Source: Competibacter sp963695105
GTDB lineage: Bacteria; Pseudomonadota; Gammaproteobacteria; Competibacterales; Competibacteraceae
Reading direction: 5' to 3'
Assembly: GCA_963695105.1 (NCBI GenBank)
Contig: CAVOGC010000017.1
Location: 21,431 to 85,430, forward strand
DNA length: 64,000 nucleotides
Shown here piece by piece: positions 35,652 through 44,674 of this stretch (position 1 is its first letter; each line of letters begins with the position of its first letter). Under the pieces are notes generated by a model, which saw only the letters and a program-made list of their open reading frames with translations, ran no database searches and was not told the origin of the DNA. Position numbers and translations under genes: made by a program.

Positions 35652-36782
35652 ATGGAACAGCAATTGTTGGCGTTGGTCGCGGCGGCGAGTCTGGTCGTGG
35701 GCGGCGCAACCGCGCAAGCGGCCGATACCATCAAAATCGGCCTGATGGCGCCGTTGACCGGGTCCTGGGCTAGCGAGGGCCAGGGCATGAAGAAGATCGT
35801 CGAACTGCTGGCCGAGCAGCAAAACGCCAAGGGCGGCGTGCTGGGCAAAAAGATTGTGGTGGTGACCGAGGACGACGGTGGTGACCCGCGCACCGCTTCG
35901 CTGGCCGCGCAACGTCTGACCACTCAGGGCGTGGTGGCGGTGGTCGGCACCTACGGTTCTTCGGTGACCGAAGCCAGCCAGGCGATTTACGATGAAGTCA
36001 AGTTGCCCCAGATCGCCAACGGCTCCACCGCCATCCGCCTGACCGAAAAAGGCTTCAAGCATTTCTTCCGCACCGCGCCGCGCGACGACGAGCAGGGCCG
36101 CATGGCGGCGCAGACCATCGGGAAGCTGGGCTTCAAGAAGGTCGCCATCCTGCACGACAACACCTCCTACGCCAAGGGCCTGGCGGATGAAGCCAATGCG
36201 CTGCTGAAGAGCAAAGGCACGGAGGTGGTGTTTTTCGATGCGCTGACTCCCGGCGAACGCGATTACACCGCTATTTTGACCAAGCTGAAAGGCGCCAATC
36301 CCGATATGGTGCTGTTTACCGGCTACTATCCCGAAGCCGGTCTGCTCCTGCGGCAGAAGAACGACATGAACTGGAAGGCACCATTTCTGGGCGGCGACGC
36401 CACCAACAATGTCGATCTGGTCAAGATCGCCGGCAAGGAGGCCGCCGAGGGTTTCTACTTCCTCAGCCCGCCGCAGCCGCGGGATCTGGATACGCCGGAC
36501 GCAGCGGCATTTCTGACCGATTACCAGAAGAAATATAACGAGTTGCCGCCCTCGATTTGGGCGGTGTTGGCCGGAGACGGTTTCCGGGTGATGGTGGCCG
36601 GCATCGCGGGCGCCAAGTCCACCGATGGCGATAAAATCGCCGAATACCTGCACAAGGATCTCAAGGATTATCCAGGCTTGAGCGGCCCGATCTCCTTCGA
36701 CGCCAAGGGCGACCGCGAGGGCGAGGTGTACCGGGTCTACAAGGTGGATGCCGAAGGCAATTTCGTGTTGCAGAAGCTGTAA
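35652..36782 (+). CDS. livK: ABC transporter substrate-binding protein, branched-chain amino acid type
   Basis: This 376-residue periplasmic protein is the ligand receptor of the importer encoded downstream. A signal peptide ends near residue 24 (AATAQAADTIKIG region). The type I binding-protein fold is shown by IKIGLMAPLTGSWASEGQGM, VVGTYGSSVTEASQ, FFRTAPRDDEQG and LFTGYYPEAGLLLRQ. Ligands of the family include Leu, Ile and Val but also amides and aromatics, so the specificity is not certain. GAGGAGA lies about eight bases before the ATG. The gene is separated from livH by a hairpin-rich leader. Confidence 0.92.
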   Translation: MEQQLLALVAAASLVVGGATAQAADTIKIGLMAPLTGSWASEGQGMKKIVELLAEQQNAKGGVLGKKIVVVTEDDGGDPRTASLAAQRLTTQGVVAVVGTYGSSVTEASQAIYDEVKLPQIANGSTAIRLTEKGFKHFFRTAPRDDEQGRMAAQTIGKLGFKKVAILHDNTSYAKGLADEANALLKSKGTEVVFFDALTPGERDYTAILTKLKGANPDMVLFTGYYPEAGLLLRQKNDMNWKAPFLGGDATNNVDLVKIAGKEAAEGFYFLSPPQPRDLDTPDAAAFLTDYQKKYNELPPSIWAVLAGDGFRVMVAGIAGAKSTDGDKIAEYLHKDLKDYPGLSGPISFDAKGDREGEVYRVYKVDAEGNFVLQKL

Positions 36783-36791
36783 GTCTCTGGC

Positions 36792-36877
36792 GCGGTTCCT
36801 TCCCAGGTTGGAGGGAACCGCCGCGACCCCGCAAGTATACTGGCAGGCAACTCGATGCTTCTTTCCCCTCCAACCTG
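36792..36877 (+). promoter_or_regulatory. Alternative hairpins in the livK-livH spacer
   Basis: Stem 1 pairs GCGGTTCC (36792-36799) with its exact complement at 36814-36821. Stem 2 pairs CAGGTTGGAGGG (36804-36815) with an exact 12-base complement at 36866-36877. The two stems share bases 36814-36815 and stem 2 would have to open or distort stem 1, so they are partly exclusive. Stem 2 ends 15 bases before the livH GTG. A role in lowering livH expression relative to livK, or in attenuation, is inference. Confidence 0.5.
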
Positions 36878-36892
36878 AAGCCCAGCGACCTC

Positions 36893-37798
36893 GTGGAAGA
36901 ATTTCTCCAGCAATTGACTAACGGTTTGGCCGTGGGCGGCATCTACGCCCTGATCGCCCTGGGCTACACCATGGTTTACGGTGTGCTCAAACTGATCAAC
37001 TTCGCCCACGGCGACCTGTTTACCTACGGGGCCTACCTGGGTTTGACTTTGCTGACCTCGCTGGCGCTGACCGACCGCTTGGGTTTCGCCCTGGGCGTGC
37101 TGGTGCTGGTGCTGATGGTGATGGGGCTGGTGGCGGTTCTCGGCGCGATTCTGGAGCGAGCCGCCTACCGCCCCTTGCGGGAATCGCCCCGGCTGTCGGC
37201 GGTGGTGTCGGCGTTGGGCGCGTCGATCTTCTTGCAAAATGCGTTGATGCTGATTTACGGCGCGCGCTTCCAGGTTTATCCCGATAACATCCTGCCCACC
37301 GCCACGCTGAATGTGTTCGGCCTGTACCTGCCGCTGATGCGGGTGCTGATCGTGCTGGCTTCGGTGCTGATGATGGCTGCTCTGTACCTGTTCATCCAGA
37401 AGACCCGGATCGGGGCCGCCATCCGCGCGGCGGCGATCGATCAGGGCGCGGCGCGACTGATGGGCATCGACGTGAACCGGGTGATCCTGCTGGTGTTTCT
37501 GATGGGGCCGGCGCTGGGCGGGACTGCTGGGTTGATGGTGGGGCTGTACTACGGCCAGATCAATTTCACCATGGGCTGGGTCTACGGTATGAAAGCCTTC
37601 ACCGCCGCGATCCTGGGCGGCATCGGCAACATTCCCGGCGCGATGGTGGGCGGGTTGTTGCTGGGAGTGATTGAGGCGCTGGGCGCGGCCTATATTTCCA
37701 TCGCCTGGAAGGATGCCATCGCCTTCCTGGTGCTGATCCTGATCCTGATTGTCCGGCCCACCGGTTTGCTGGGCGAGCGGGTAGCGGACAAGATATGA
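36893..37798 (+). CDS. livH: Branched-chain amino acid ABC transporter permease LivH
   Basis: The 301-residue inner-membrane permease has about eight helices. Family hallmarks are QQLTNGLAVGGIYALIALGYTM at the N-terminus, INFAHGDLFTYGAY, and AFTAAILGGIGNIPGAMVGG near the C-terminus (the EAA-like coupling region for the ATPase). It starts with GTG at 36893 without a strong Shine-Dalgarno sequence. It is the first of the membrane genes after the livK leader. Confidence 0.94.
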   Translation: MEEFLQQLTNGLAVGGIYALIALGYTMVYGVLKLINFAHGDLFTYGAYLGLTLLTSLALTDRLGFALGVLVLVLMVMGLVAVLGAILERAAYRPLRESPRLSAVVSALGASIFLQNALMLIYGARFQVYPDNILPTATLNVFGLYLPLMRVLIVLASVLMMAALYLFIQKTRIGAAIRAAAIDQGAARLMGIDVNRVILLVFLMGPALGGTAGLMVGLYYGQINFTMGWVYGMKAFTAAILGGIGNIPGAMVGGLLLGVIEALGAAYISIAWKDAIAFLVLILILIVRPTGLLGERVADKI

Positions 37799-37835
37799 AG
37801 AGGATAAGAGATAGGGGTATAGATCATGATGGCGG

Positions 37836-38798
37836 ATGGAGCTCATGAAGCACGGTAAGCCGTTCGCCATCGTACTGGTCGCCGCGCTATTGGCCGCCGC
37901 GCCGCTGTTTCTCAACGCCTATCAGGTGGATGTGCTCAACAGCATCGGTCTATACGGGCTGCTGGCGCTGGGTCTCAACCTCATTTTGGGTGAGGCCGGC
38001 TTGTTCAATATGGGCCACGCCGCCTTTTACGCGGTGGGCGCCTACACCGCCGCCATTCTGAACACCCGCTATCAGATTCCAATCCTGTGGACCTTGCCGC
38101 TGAGCGGTTTGGCCGCCGGCTTGTTTGCGCTGGTGGTGGCGCGACCGGTGGTGCATTTGCGCGGCGATTACCTGCTGATCGTCACCATCGGCGTCGGCGA
38201 AATCGTGCGTATCGCCCTGGTGAACGACATCTTCGGCATTACCGGCGGCGCCAACGGTATTTTTGGCATCAGTCGTCCCAAGCTGTTCGGTATCGTCATT
38301 CGCCGGCCGCAGGAGTTTTTTTACCTGATTTGGGGCTGCGTGGCGCTGACCATTTTTCTGTTTTTGCGGCTGAAACAGTCGCGGTTCGGACGGGCGCTCA
38401 ACTATTTGCGCGAGGACGAAGTGGCGGCGGAAGGCAGTGGCATCAACACTGCGTACTACAAGCTGGCCGCGTTCGGGCTGGGCGCGGCCTGGGCGGGCAT
38501 GGCTGGTACCCTGTTCGCGGCCAAAATGACCATCATCTCTCCGGAATCCTTCAATTTCTGGGAATCGGTGGTGCTGTTTATGATCGTGATTCTCGGCGGG
38601 GCGGGAAATATCGCCGGAGTCCTGCTGGCGGCGTTCCTGGTCATCGGCTTGCCGGAACTGTTCCGCGAGTTCGCCAGCGCCCGGATGCTGGTGTTCGGCC
38701 TGGTGATGGTCGTGATGATGGTGTTCCGGCCGCAGGGTTTGTTGCCGGCGGGCGGAGGACGATTTTCGCCGGTAACCCTGACCAAAGGGCGCGGATGA
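37836..38798 (+). CDS. livM: Branched-chain amino acid ABC transporter permease LivM
   Basis: The 320-residue second permease has the LivM features GLYGLLALGLNLILGEAGLFNMGHAAFYAVGAY split over two helices, and VVLFMIVILGGAGNIAGVLLAA in the coupling region. The start is either ATG 37836 or ATG 37845; both give a short N-terminus before the first helix, and neither has a strong ribosome site. Its stop overlaps the livG start (ATGA). Confidence 0.94.
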   Translation: MELMKHGKPFAIVLVAALLAAAPLFLNAYQVDVLNSIGLYGLLALGLNLILGEAGLFNMGHAAFYAVGAYTAAILNTRYQIPILWTLPLSGLAAGLFALVVARPVVHLRGDYLLIVTIGVGEIVRIALVNDIFGITGGANGIFGISRPKLFGIVIRRPQEFFYLIWGCVALTIFLFLRLKQSRFGRALNYLREDEVAAEGSGINTAYYKLAAFGLGAAWAGMAGTLFAAKMTIISPESFNFWESVVLFMIVILGGAGNIAGVLLAAFLVIGLPELFREFASARMLVFGLVMVVMMVFRPQGLLPAGGGRFSPVTLTKGRG

Positions 38799-39610
38799 TG
38801 GGGGCGCCATCCGTTGTATCCGGTCGGCTGGCCGCCACTGCGACACCGTTGCTGACGCTCCAGGGGCTGACCAAAACCTTTGGCGGTCTGACTGCGGTCA
38901 ACGCAGTGTCCTTCGTCGTCGAGGAAGGTTCGGTGGTCGGTCTGATCGGTCCCAACGGCGCCGGCAAGACCACGGTATTCAACCTGATCACCGGCAACTA
39001 CCGGCCCGACCAGGGCCAAATCGAGTTTGGCGGCACGCCGCTGGCTGGTTTGCGCACCCACCGCATCATTACTCTTGGCATCGCCCGTACCTTCCAGAAC
39101 ATCCGACTGTTCCAACGCCTGACAGTGCTGGAAAACGTGCTGGCCGGCTGCCATTATCGGATGCAGGGCGGAATTCTCACCGCCATGTTGCGGTTGCCGT
39201 CCCAGCGGCGCGAGGAAGATGACGCCATGGGTCGGGCCTTGAAGGAGTTGGAATTTGTCGGTTTGCGCCAACAAGCGCTGGCGTTGGCCAAGAATCTGGC
39301 CTATGGCGACCAGCGGCGGCTGGAAATCGCCCGGGCGCTGGCGACCCAGCCGCGATTGCTGGTTCTGGACGAACCGGCCGGCGGCATGAACGAACAGGAA
39401 ACCGAGGCGCTGGTGGGTTTGATCGCCCGAATCCAGGAACGCGGGATCACTATTTTGCTGATCGAACACGATATGCGCCTGGTGATGCGCGCCTGCGAAA
39501 AATTGGTGGTGCTGGAAAACGGCGGCAAAATCGCCGAAGGCGCGCCGGAGCAGGTCCGCCGCGATCCAAAGGTGATCGAGGCTTATCTGGGCACCGAGGA
39601 CGAGGCGTAA
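38795..39610 (+). CDS. livG: Branched-chain amino acid ABC transporter ATPase LivG
   Basis: The 271-residue ATPase energises uptake with LivF. Walker A is GPNGAGKTT, the Q-loop region contains ARTFQNIRLF, the signature motif is the variant LAYGDQRRLEIARAL (in place of LSGGQ, normal for LivG), Walker B is LLVLDEPAGGMN, and the H-loop is LIEHDM. The ATG at 38795 overlaps the livM stop by four bases; a second ATG follows directly. About 20 extra N-terminal residues precede the domain. Confidence 0.95.
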   Translation: MMGAPSVVSGRLAATATPLLTLQGLTKTFGGLTAVNAVSFVVEEGSVVGLIGPNGAGKTTVFNLITGNYRPDQGQIEFGGTPLAGLRTHRIITLGIARTFQNIRLFQRLTVLENVLAGCHYRMQGGILTAMLRLPSQRREEDDAMGRALKELEFVGLRQQALALAKNLAYGDQRRLEIARALATQPRLLVLDEPAGGMNEQETEALVGLIARIQERGITILLIEHDMRLVMRACEKLVVLENGGKIAEGAPEQVRRDPKVIEAYLGTEDEA

Positions 39611-39637
39611 CGCGAACCCGTGGAGAAATTCTGACCC

Positions 39638-40197
39638 ATGTCCGCAACCGCCGCTAAATTCGCGACCTACGAAGACCTGCTCGACCTGCCCGAAAACCTG
39701 GTGGGTGAGATCATTCACGGTCAATTGATCGCGCAACCGCGCCCTGCATCCCGCCATGCCGCCGCGAGCACCGGCGTGAGCGGACAAATCTGATCAACCC
39801 GTTCCATCAAGGGCGAGGTGGTCCCGGCGGTTGGCGGATTCTGTTCGAGCCGGAGTTGCACTTGGGGGCACATATTCTGGTGCCCGACCTGGCCGGCTGG
39901 CGGCGGGAGCGGATGCCGGAATTGCCCGATGTGGCCTACTTCACTCTGCCCCCCGACTGGGTGTGCGAGGTACTCTCGCCCGGCACGGCCCGAACCGACC
40001 GCGCGGATAAAATGCCCATTTATGCCGAATATGGGGTGTCGTTTCTATGGCTGATCGATCCGGCGCTGCATACCCTGGAAGCGTTCGTGCTGCGCGACGG
40101 ACACTGGTCGTTGGAGCACGTTTACCAGGAAGATGACGAGGTGCGCGCCGTTCCCTTTGACGCGGTGGCTTTTCCTCTGGCGGATTTATGGTCCTGA
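39638..40197 (+). pseudogene. Uma2 family endonuclease (DUF820), frameshifted
   Basis: From ATG 39638 a frame encodes a typical Uma2 start (ATYEDLLDLPENLVGEIIHG...IAQPRPASRHAAAS) but stops at TGA about 51 codons later (near 39791). The following part continues in another frame without a stop: LINPFHQGRGGPGGWRILFE, then VPDLAGWRRERMPELP, WVCEVLSPGTARTDRADKMP and WLIDP up to the TGA at 40197. The two frames differ by one lost (or two gained) bases near 39780-39792. Uma2 proteins have a PD-(D/E)XK nuclease fold; the D, E and K positions are still seen. The gene sits between livG and livF, an odd location, so it is probably an insertion that later decayed. A sequence error is possible. Confidence 0.8.
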
Positions 40198-40224
40198 ACC
40201 ACAGTCACCCGGAGCGCGCCCGCC

Positions 40225-40947
40225 ATGTTGCTTGAGGTCGAAAACCTGCACGTCCGCTACGGCAACGTCGAGGCGCTGCACGGTGTCAACCTGCACGTCC
40301 GCCAAGGCGAAATCGTCGCCATTCTCGGCGCGAACGGCGCCGGCAAGACCACCACCCTGCACGCCATCAGCGGCCTGCTGCGTCCCTCGCGGGGCGAAAT
40401 CCGCTTCGAGTCCAAACCCACCCACAAATTGCCCGCGCATCGATTGGTGGGCATGGGGATCGCCCATGCGCCGGAAGGTCGCCGCATCTTCGGTACGTTG
40501 ACCGTTCAGGAGAACCTGAATCTGGGCGCCTTTACCCAAGCCGACCGGACCCGGACGGCCAAGACCCTGCAATGGATTCACGAACTGTTTCCGGTGCTGG
40601 CCCAGCGCCGCGAGCAACTGGCCGGCACCCTGAGCGGCGGTGAGCAGCAGATGCTGGCCATCGGCCGGGCATTGATGGCCAACCCCCGGATTTTATTGCT
40701 GGACGAGCCGAGTCTCGGGCTGGCGCCGCTGCTGGTGAAGGTTATTTTCCAGACCCTGTGGGAGATCAACGAGGCCAGAGTCACCATCGTGCTGGTCGAG
40801 CAGAATGCCCGCGCCGCGTTGAAGCTGGCGCATCGCGGCTATGTGATGGAAGTCGGCCGAATCGTGCTGGAAGATCGCGCCGAGGCGCTGTTGGCCAATC
40901 CCGAGGTTCGCAACGCCTACCTGGGTGGTCAGACGGCCGGGGAGTGA
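40225..40947 (+). CDS. livF: Branched-chain amino acid ABC transporter ATPase LivF
   Basis: The 240-residue ATPase pairs with LivG. Walker A is GANGAGKTTT, the signature is TLSGGEQQMLAIGRAL, Walker B is ILLLDEPSLGLAP and the switch region is VLVEQNARAAL. The protein is of normal length. It is separated from livG by the Uma2 relic (614 bases), although in most genomes livG and livF are adjacent. Confidence 0.96.
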   Translation: MLLEVENLHVRYGNVEALHGVNLHVRQGEIVAILGANGAGKTTTLHAISGLLRPSRGEIRFESKPTHKLPAHRLVGMGIAHAPEGRRIFGTLTVQENLNLGAFTQADRTRTAKTLQWIHELFPVLAQRREQLAGTLSGGEQQMLAIGRALMANPRILLLDEPSLGLAPLLVKVIFQTLWEINEARVTIVLVEQNARAALKLAHRGYVMEVGRIVLEDRAEALLANPEVRNAYLGGQTAGE

Positions 40948-40952
40948 CGGGT

Positions 40953-41900
40953 TTGAACGAATCGCCGCCGGCGCCGGCATCGCCGGTTGTCGCCGTCGAG
41001 CCGCCGCCGATTGCCGCGCCGCCGCTGATCCCCGAACCGGAACTGGTGGCGGCGGTGCTACCGGCGACGGCCGCGCCCGAGCCCACCGCCGTCCATCGCC
41101 GCGCCGTGCTGATGCTGCTGGCGGCGGCGATCCTGTGGAGTTCGGGCGGGCTGCTGATCAAATGGATCGAGTGGAACCCGGTGGCCATCGCCGGGATGCG
41201 CAGTTTGATCGGCGCGGCGCTGATCGGTGTGGCGTTCCGCCGTGAACTGCGGTTTGCACCGTCGTTCGAACTGATCGGCGGAGCGCTAGCCTACGCCGGC
41301 ACGGTGGTGCTGTTCGTGATCGCCAACAAGATGACCACGGCGGCGAACACCGTTTTGCTGCAATACACCGCGCCGGTTTACGTCATCCTGTTCAGCCCGT
41401 GGTTTCTGGGCGAACGGGCCAGCCGCCGCGACTGGCTGATCCTGCTGGTGATGATGGGCGGCATGGTGCTGTTCTTTTTGGATAAGCTGACCCTGACCGG
41501 CTACTGGGGCAACATCATCGCCCTGGTCGATGGCTTCTGCTTCGGCTGGATGACCTTGTTCATGCGCCGGCAAAAAGACGGTTCCGCGCTGTCCTCCTTG
41601 TTACTCGGCAATCTGCTGGCGGGGGCGATCGGTCTGCCGTTCATGTTTCAGTCCATGCCCGATCTGTCGGGTTGGATCGGTTTGTCGCTGCTGGGCGTGC
41701 TGCAATTGGGATTGCCCTACATTTTGTTCGCGCTGGCGTTGCGCCATGTCCGGGCGGTCGAGGGCATTCTGATTCCGATGATCGAGCCGGTGCTCAATCC
41801 GGTCTGGGTGTTCCTGCTGCTGGGGGAGACGCCAGGGGTCTGGGCATTGGTGGGGGGAACGATCATTCTCGGCGCGGTCATGTTTCGGGCGTGGCGTTGA
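40953..41900 (+). CDS. EamA/DMT superfamily transporter
   Basis: The 315-residue product has a Pro/Ala-rich cytosolic N-terminus of about 45 residues followed by ten hydrophobic helices in two EamA repeats, beginning LLAAAILWSSGGLLIKWIEW. It ends with the typical PVWVFLLLGETPGVWALVGG helix pair. Substrate is unknown. The TTG at 40953 is chosen because GGGGAG lies about nine bases upstream; a GTG at 40944 overlapping the livF stop is an alternative. Its closeness to livF suggests the same transcript, perhaps an exporter for excess amino acid (inference). Confidence 0.85.
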   Translation: MNESPPAPASPVVAVEPPPIAAPPLIPEPELVAAVLPATAAPEPTAVHRRAVLMLLAAAILWSSGGLLIKWIEWNPVAIAGMRSLIGAALIGVAFRRELRFAPSFELIGGALAYAGTVVLFVIANKMTTAANTVLLQYTAPVYVILFSPWFLGERASRRDWLILLVMMGGMVLFFLDKLTLTGYWGNIIALVDGFCFGWMTLFMRRQKDGSALSSLLLGNLLAGAIGLPFMFQSMPDLSGWIGLSLLGVLQLGLPYILFALALRHVRAVEGILIPMIEPVLNPVWVFLLLGETPGVWALVGGTIILGAVMFRAWR

Positions 41901-41966
41901 CGTGTGCGTGGCGGATGCCGCCAGCTTAATATGGTCACCCCAATCGCTTTGTGAAGGACTTCACTC

Positions 41967-43339
41967 ATGGAACTCTCCGCTCTGACCGCGATTTCCCCCA
42001 TCGACGGTCGCTACGCCGACAAGACCGCCGACCTGCGACCGATCTTCAGCGAATACGGCCTGATCCGCCATCGAGTGTGGGTGGAGGTGCGCTGGCTGCA
42101 AGCGCTGGCCCGGCATCCCGGCATCCCGGAGGCGCCGCCGCTGAGCGAGCGCGCCCTCCATATCCTCGACGGGTTGGTCGAAAACTTCACCCTGGCGGAT
42201 GCCCAGCGGGTCAAGAACATCGAGCGCACCACCAATCACGACGTAAAGGCGGTCGAGTATCTGCTCAAGGAGAAAATCGCCGGCAACGCCGAACTGGAAG
42301 CGGTCGGCGAATTCATCCACTTCGCCTGCACCTCCGAGGACATCAACAATCTGGCCTATGCGCTGATGCTGCGCGAGGCACGGACCCAGGCGCTGTTGCC
42401 GGGATTGGATGAACTCATCGACGCTATCGTCCGCCTCGCCCACCAGTACGCCGACCAGGCCGATGCTGGCCCGCACCCACGGCCAACCGGCCTCGCCGAC
42501 CACGCTCGGCAAGGAGATGGCCAACGTCGCCTATCGTCTCAAACGCCAGCGGGCGCAACTGGCGGCCGCGCCGCTGCTGGGCAAGATCAACGGCGCGGTC
42601 GGCAACTACAACGCCCATCTGGCCGCCTATCCGGAGCTGGACTGGGAGGAGCATCGCCCGCCGCTTCGTCAGCGAGGATCTGGGGCTGGACTGGAATCCC
42701 TACACCATCCAGATCGAGCCGCACGACTACATGGCGGAATTTTTCCACACGGTGATGCGGGCCAACACCGTGCTGCTGGATTTCTGCCGCGATCTTTGGA
42801 GCTACATCGCCATCGGCTATTTCCGCCAGCGGACCGTGGCCGGCGAGATCGGCTCCTCGACCATGCCGCACAAGGTCAACCCCATCGACTTCGAGAACGC
42901 CGAGGGCAACCTGGGAGTAGCCAAGGCGCTGCTGGATCATCTGGCCGCCAAGCTGCCGGTGTCGCGCTGGCAGCGGGATTTGACCGACTCGACCGTGCTG
43001 CGCACGCTGGGGGTCGGGCTGGCGCATTCGCTGGTGGCCTATCAGTCCTGTCTCAAGGGCATCGGCAAGCTGGAAGTGGATATGGCGGCGCTGGACGCCG
43101 ATCTCGACGCCAACTGGGAAGTGCTGGCCGAGCCGATCCAGACCGTGATGCGCCGCCATGGCATCGAGCAGCCTTACGAGCAACTCAAGGCGCTGACCCG
43201 CGGCCAGCGGGTGGACCGGGAGACGCTGCGCGCCTTTATCGCCGATCTGGCGCTTCCCGAGGAGGTCAAACAACGGCTGCTGGCGCTGACGCCGGCCGAC
43301 TACACCGGTAACGCCGCCGACCAGGCGCGCCGGGTCTGA
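41967..43339 (+). pseudogene. purB: Adenylosuccinate lyase, two single-base frameshifts as given
   Basis: PurB acts twice in purine synthesis. The N-terminal part from ATG 41967 is clear (SALTAISPIDGRYADKTADL, FACTSEDINNLAYALML). The frame then shifts by +1 near 42459, where one extra G follows GACCAG, continuing as MLARTHGQPASPTTLGKEMAN and KINGAVGNYNAH. It shifts by +1 again near 42655, where one extra C follows GAGCAT, continuing as NPYTIQIEPHDYMAEFF and the catalytic loop GSSTMPHKVNPIDFENAEGN to the TGA at 43339. All domains of a full-length enzyme (about 456 residues) are there. Because purB is normally essential for growth without purines, sequence error is as likely as true inactivation. 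roxA follows by 7 bases. Confidence 0.85.
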
Positions 43340-43346
43340 GGCCATC

Positions 43347-44525
43347 ATGATGCCGAAGGTGTTGGGTGAACTCAGTCCGGCGCAATTCCTGGCCGAGTAT
43401 TGGCAGAAGCAGCCGCTGATCGTGCGCGGCGCCTGGCCGGGTTTTCAGGACCCGCTGACCCCGGAGGAACTGGCGGGGCTGGCCTGCGAGGAGAGCGTGG
43501 AATCGCGGCTGGTGCTGGAGCGGGGCGGGGAAAAGCCGTGGGAGCTGCGTCACGGGCCGTTCGTGGATGACGATTTCCTCAAGCTGCCGGACAGTCATTG
43601 GACCCTGCTGGTGCAGGATGTCGAGAAGCACGCTCCGGAATTGACGACGCTGCTGGAGCCGTTCCGTTTTATCCCCGACTGGCGCATCGACGATCTGATG
43701 ATCAGCTACGCGCCGCCGGCCGGCACGGTTGGGCCGCACGTCGATGACTATGACGTATTCCTGCTGCAAGGGCAGGGGCGGCGGCGCTGGCAAATTAGTC
43801 GCCGGCCGGTGGAACCCGATAATTGGCTGCCCGATACCGAATTGCGCATTCTGCGCGAGTTTGTCCCGGAACAGGAGTGGGTGCTGGAGCCGGGCGATCT
43901 GCTGTACCTGCCGCCGCGCGTCGCTCATTACGGGGTGGCGCTGGAACCGTGTCTGACCTACTCGGTCGGGTTCCGCGCGCCCAGCCATCGGGAGTTGATC
44001 GGCGGTTTTCTGGAGTTCCTGCTGGACGGCATCGATCCCGAGGCGCGCTACACCGACCCCGATCTGACCGCGCAGGACCATCCCGGCGAGATCGGGTCCG
44101 CCGCGCTGGCCAAGATGCGGAATCTGTTGCGCCAAACCATCGCCCTGGACGATGAAACCATCGCGGTCTGGTTCGGCCGCTACTTGAGCGAGCCCAAGCC
44201 GGGTTTTCGCGCCGAGCCGGAGACGGAACCCTACACCGAGGACGATTTGCGGGAATATATACGCGACGGCGGCTCGCTGGAGCGCAACCCCGGTTCACGC
44301 TTCCATTACATTGTCGATCCAGAGGGAGAGACGGTGCTGTTCGTGGACGGGCAGGCGTTCGCGCTGGGGCCGACGGTGGCGTTTGTGGCTCCGCTACTGT
44401 GCCGGTATCGCACCTTGACTCCGGCGCGGCTGCGCGAGGCGTTGAAGCAGCCCGATGCCCGGCAACTGCTGCTGGATCTGCTGAACGAGGGGTTGCTGGC
44501 GATCCATGAGGAAGAGGCGGATTGA
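43347..44525 (+). CDS. roxA: 50S ribosomal protein L16 arginine hydroxylase (JmjC oxygenase)
   Basis: RoxA (YcfD) is an Fe(II)/2-oxoglutarate oxygenase that hydroxylates an arginine of ribosomal protein L16. The 392-residue product begins with FLAEYWQKQPLIVRGAWPGF, and its iron triad is HVD in VGPHVDDYDVFLLQ near residue 130 and H in PRVAHYGVAL near residue 193. The C-terminal winged-helix part follows. ATG 43347 or the next codon 43350 can serve as start. The neighbourhood purB-roxA is conserved in gammaproteobacteria, which supports both calls. Confidence 0.92.
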   Translation: MMPKVLGELSPAQFLAEYWQKQPLIVRGAWPGFQDPLTPEELAGLACEESVESRLVLERGGEKPWELRHGPFVDDDFLKLPDSHWTLLVQDVEKHAPELTTLLEPFRFIPDWRIDDLMISYAPPAGTVGPHVDDYDVFLLQGQGRRRWQISRRPVEPDNWLPDTELRILREFVPEQEWVLEPGDLLYLPPRVAHYGVALEPCLTYSVGFRAPSHRELIGGFLEFLLDGIDPEARYTDPDLTAQDHPGEIGSAALAKMRNLLRQTIALDDETIAVWFGRYLSEPKPGFRAEPETEPYTEDDLREYIRDGGSLERNPGSRFHYIVDPEGETVLFVDGQAFALGPTVAFVAPLLCRYRTLTPARLREALKQPDARQLLLDLLNEGLLAIHEEEAD

Positions 44526-44567
44526 GTGGCCCGTTTTTTCTGATGGCAAATCAAAGCCAAGCCTAAT

Positions 44568-44591
44568 AACCCTGTTCCAGCAGGGTTTTTA
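44568..44591 (+). terminator. Rho-independent terminator after roxA
   Basis: A stem AACCCTG (44568-44574) and CAGGGTT (44581-44587) with a six-base loop is followed by T residues to 44590. It separates purB-roxA from galU. Confidence 0.75.
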
Positions 44592-44674
44592 CTTGTCCGG
44601 TCGGACACGATGCCGGACAATGCAGCCCCAGCCATGGCTATAACAATACGCTCATAACTCGCGAGGTGAACAAG

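Noticed and set aside
42409..43311. Separate 300-codon gene inside purB
   Set aside because: Its first part is the middle of purB in the shifted frame and its remainder is an out-of-frame shadow of the purB C-terminus.
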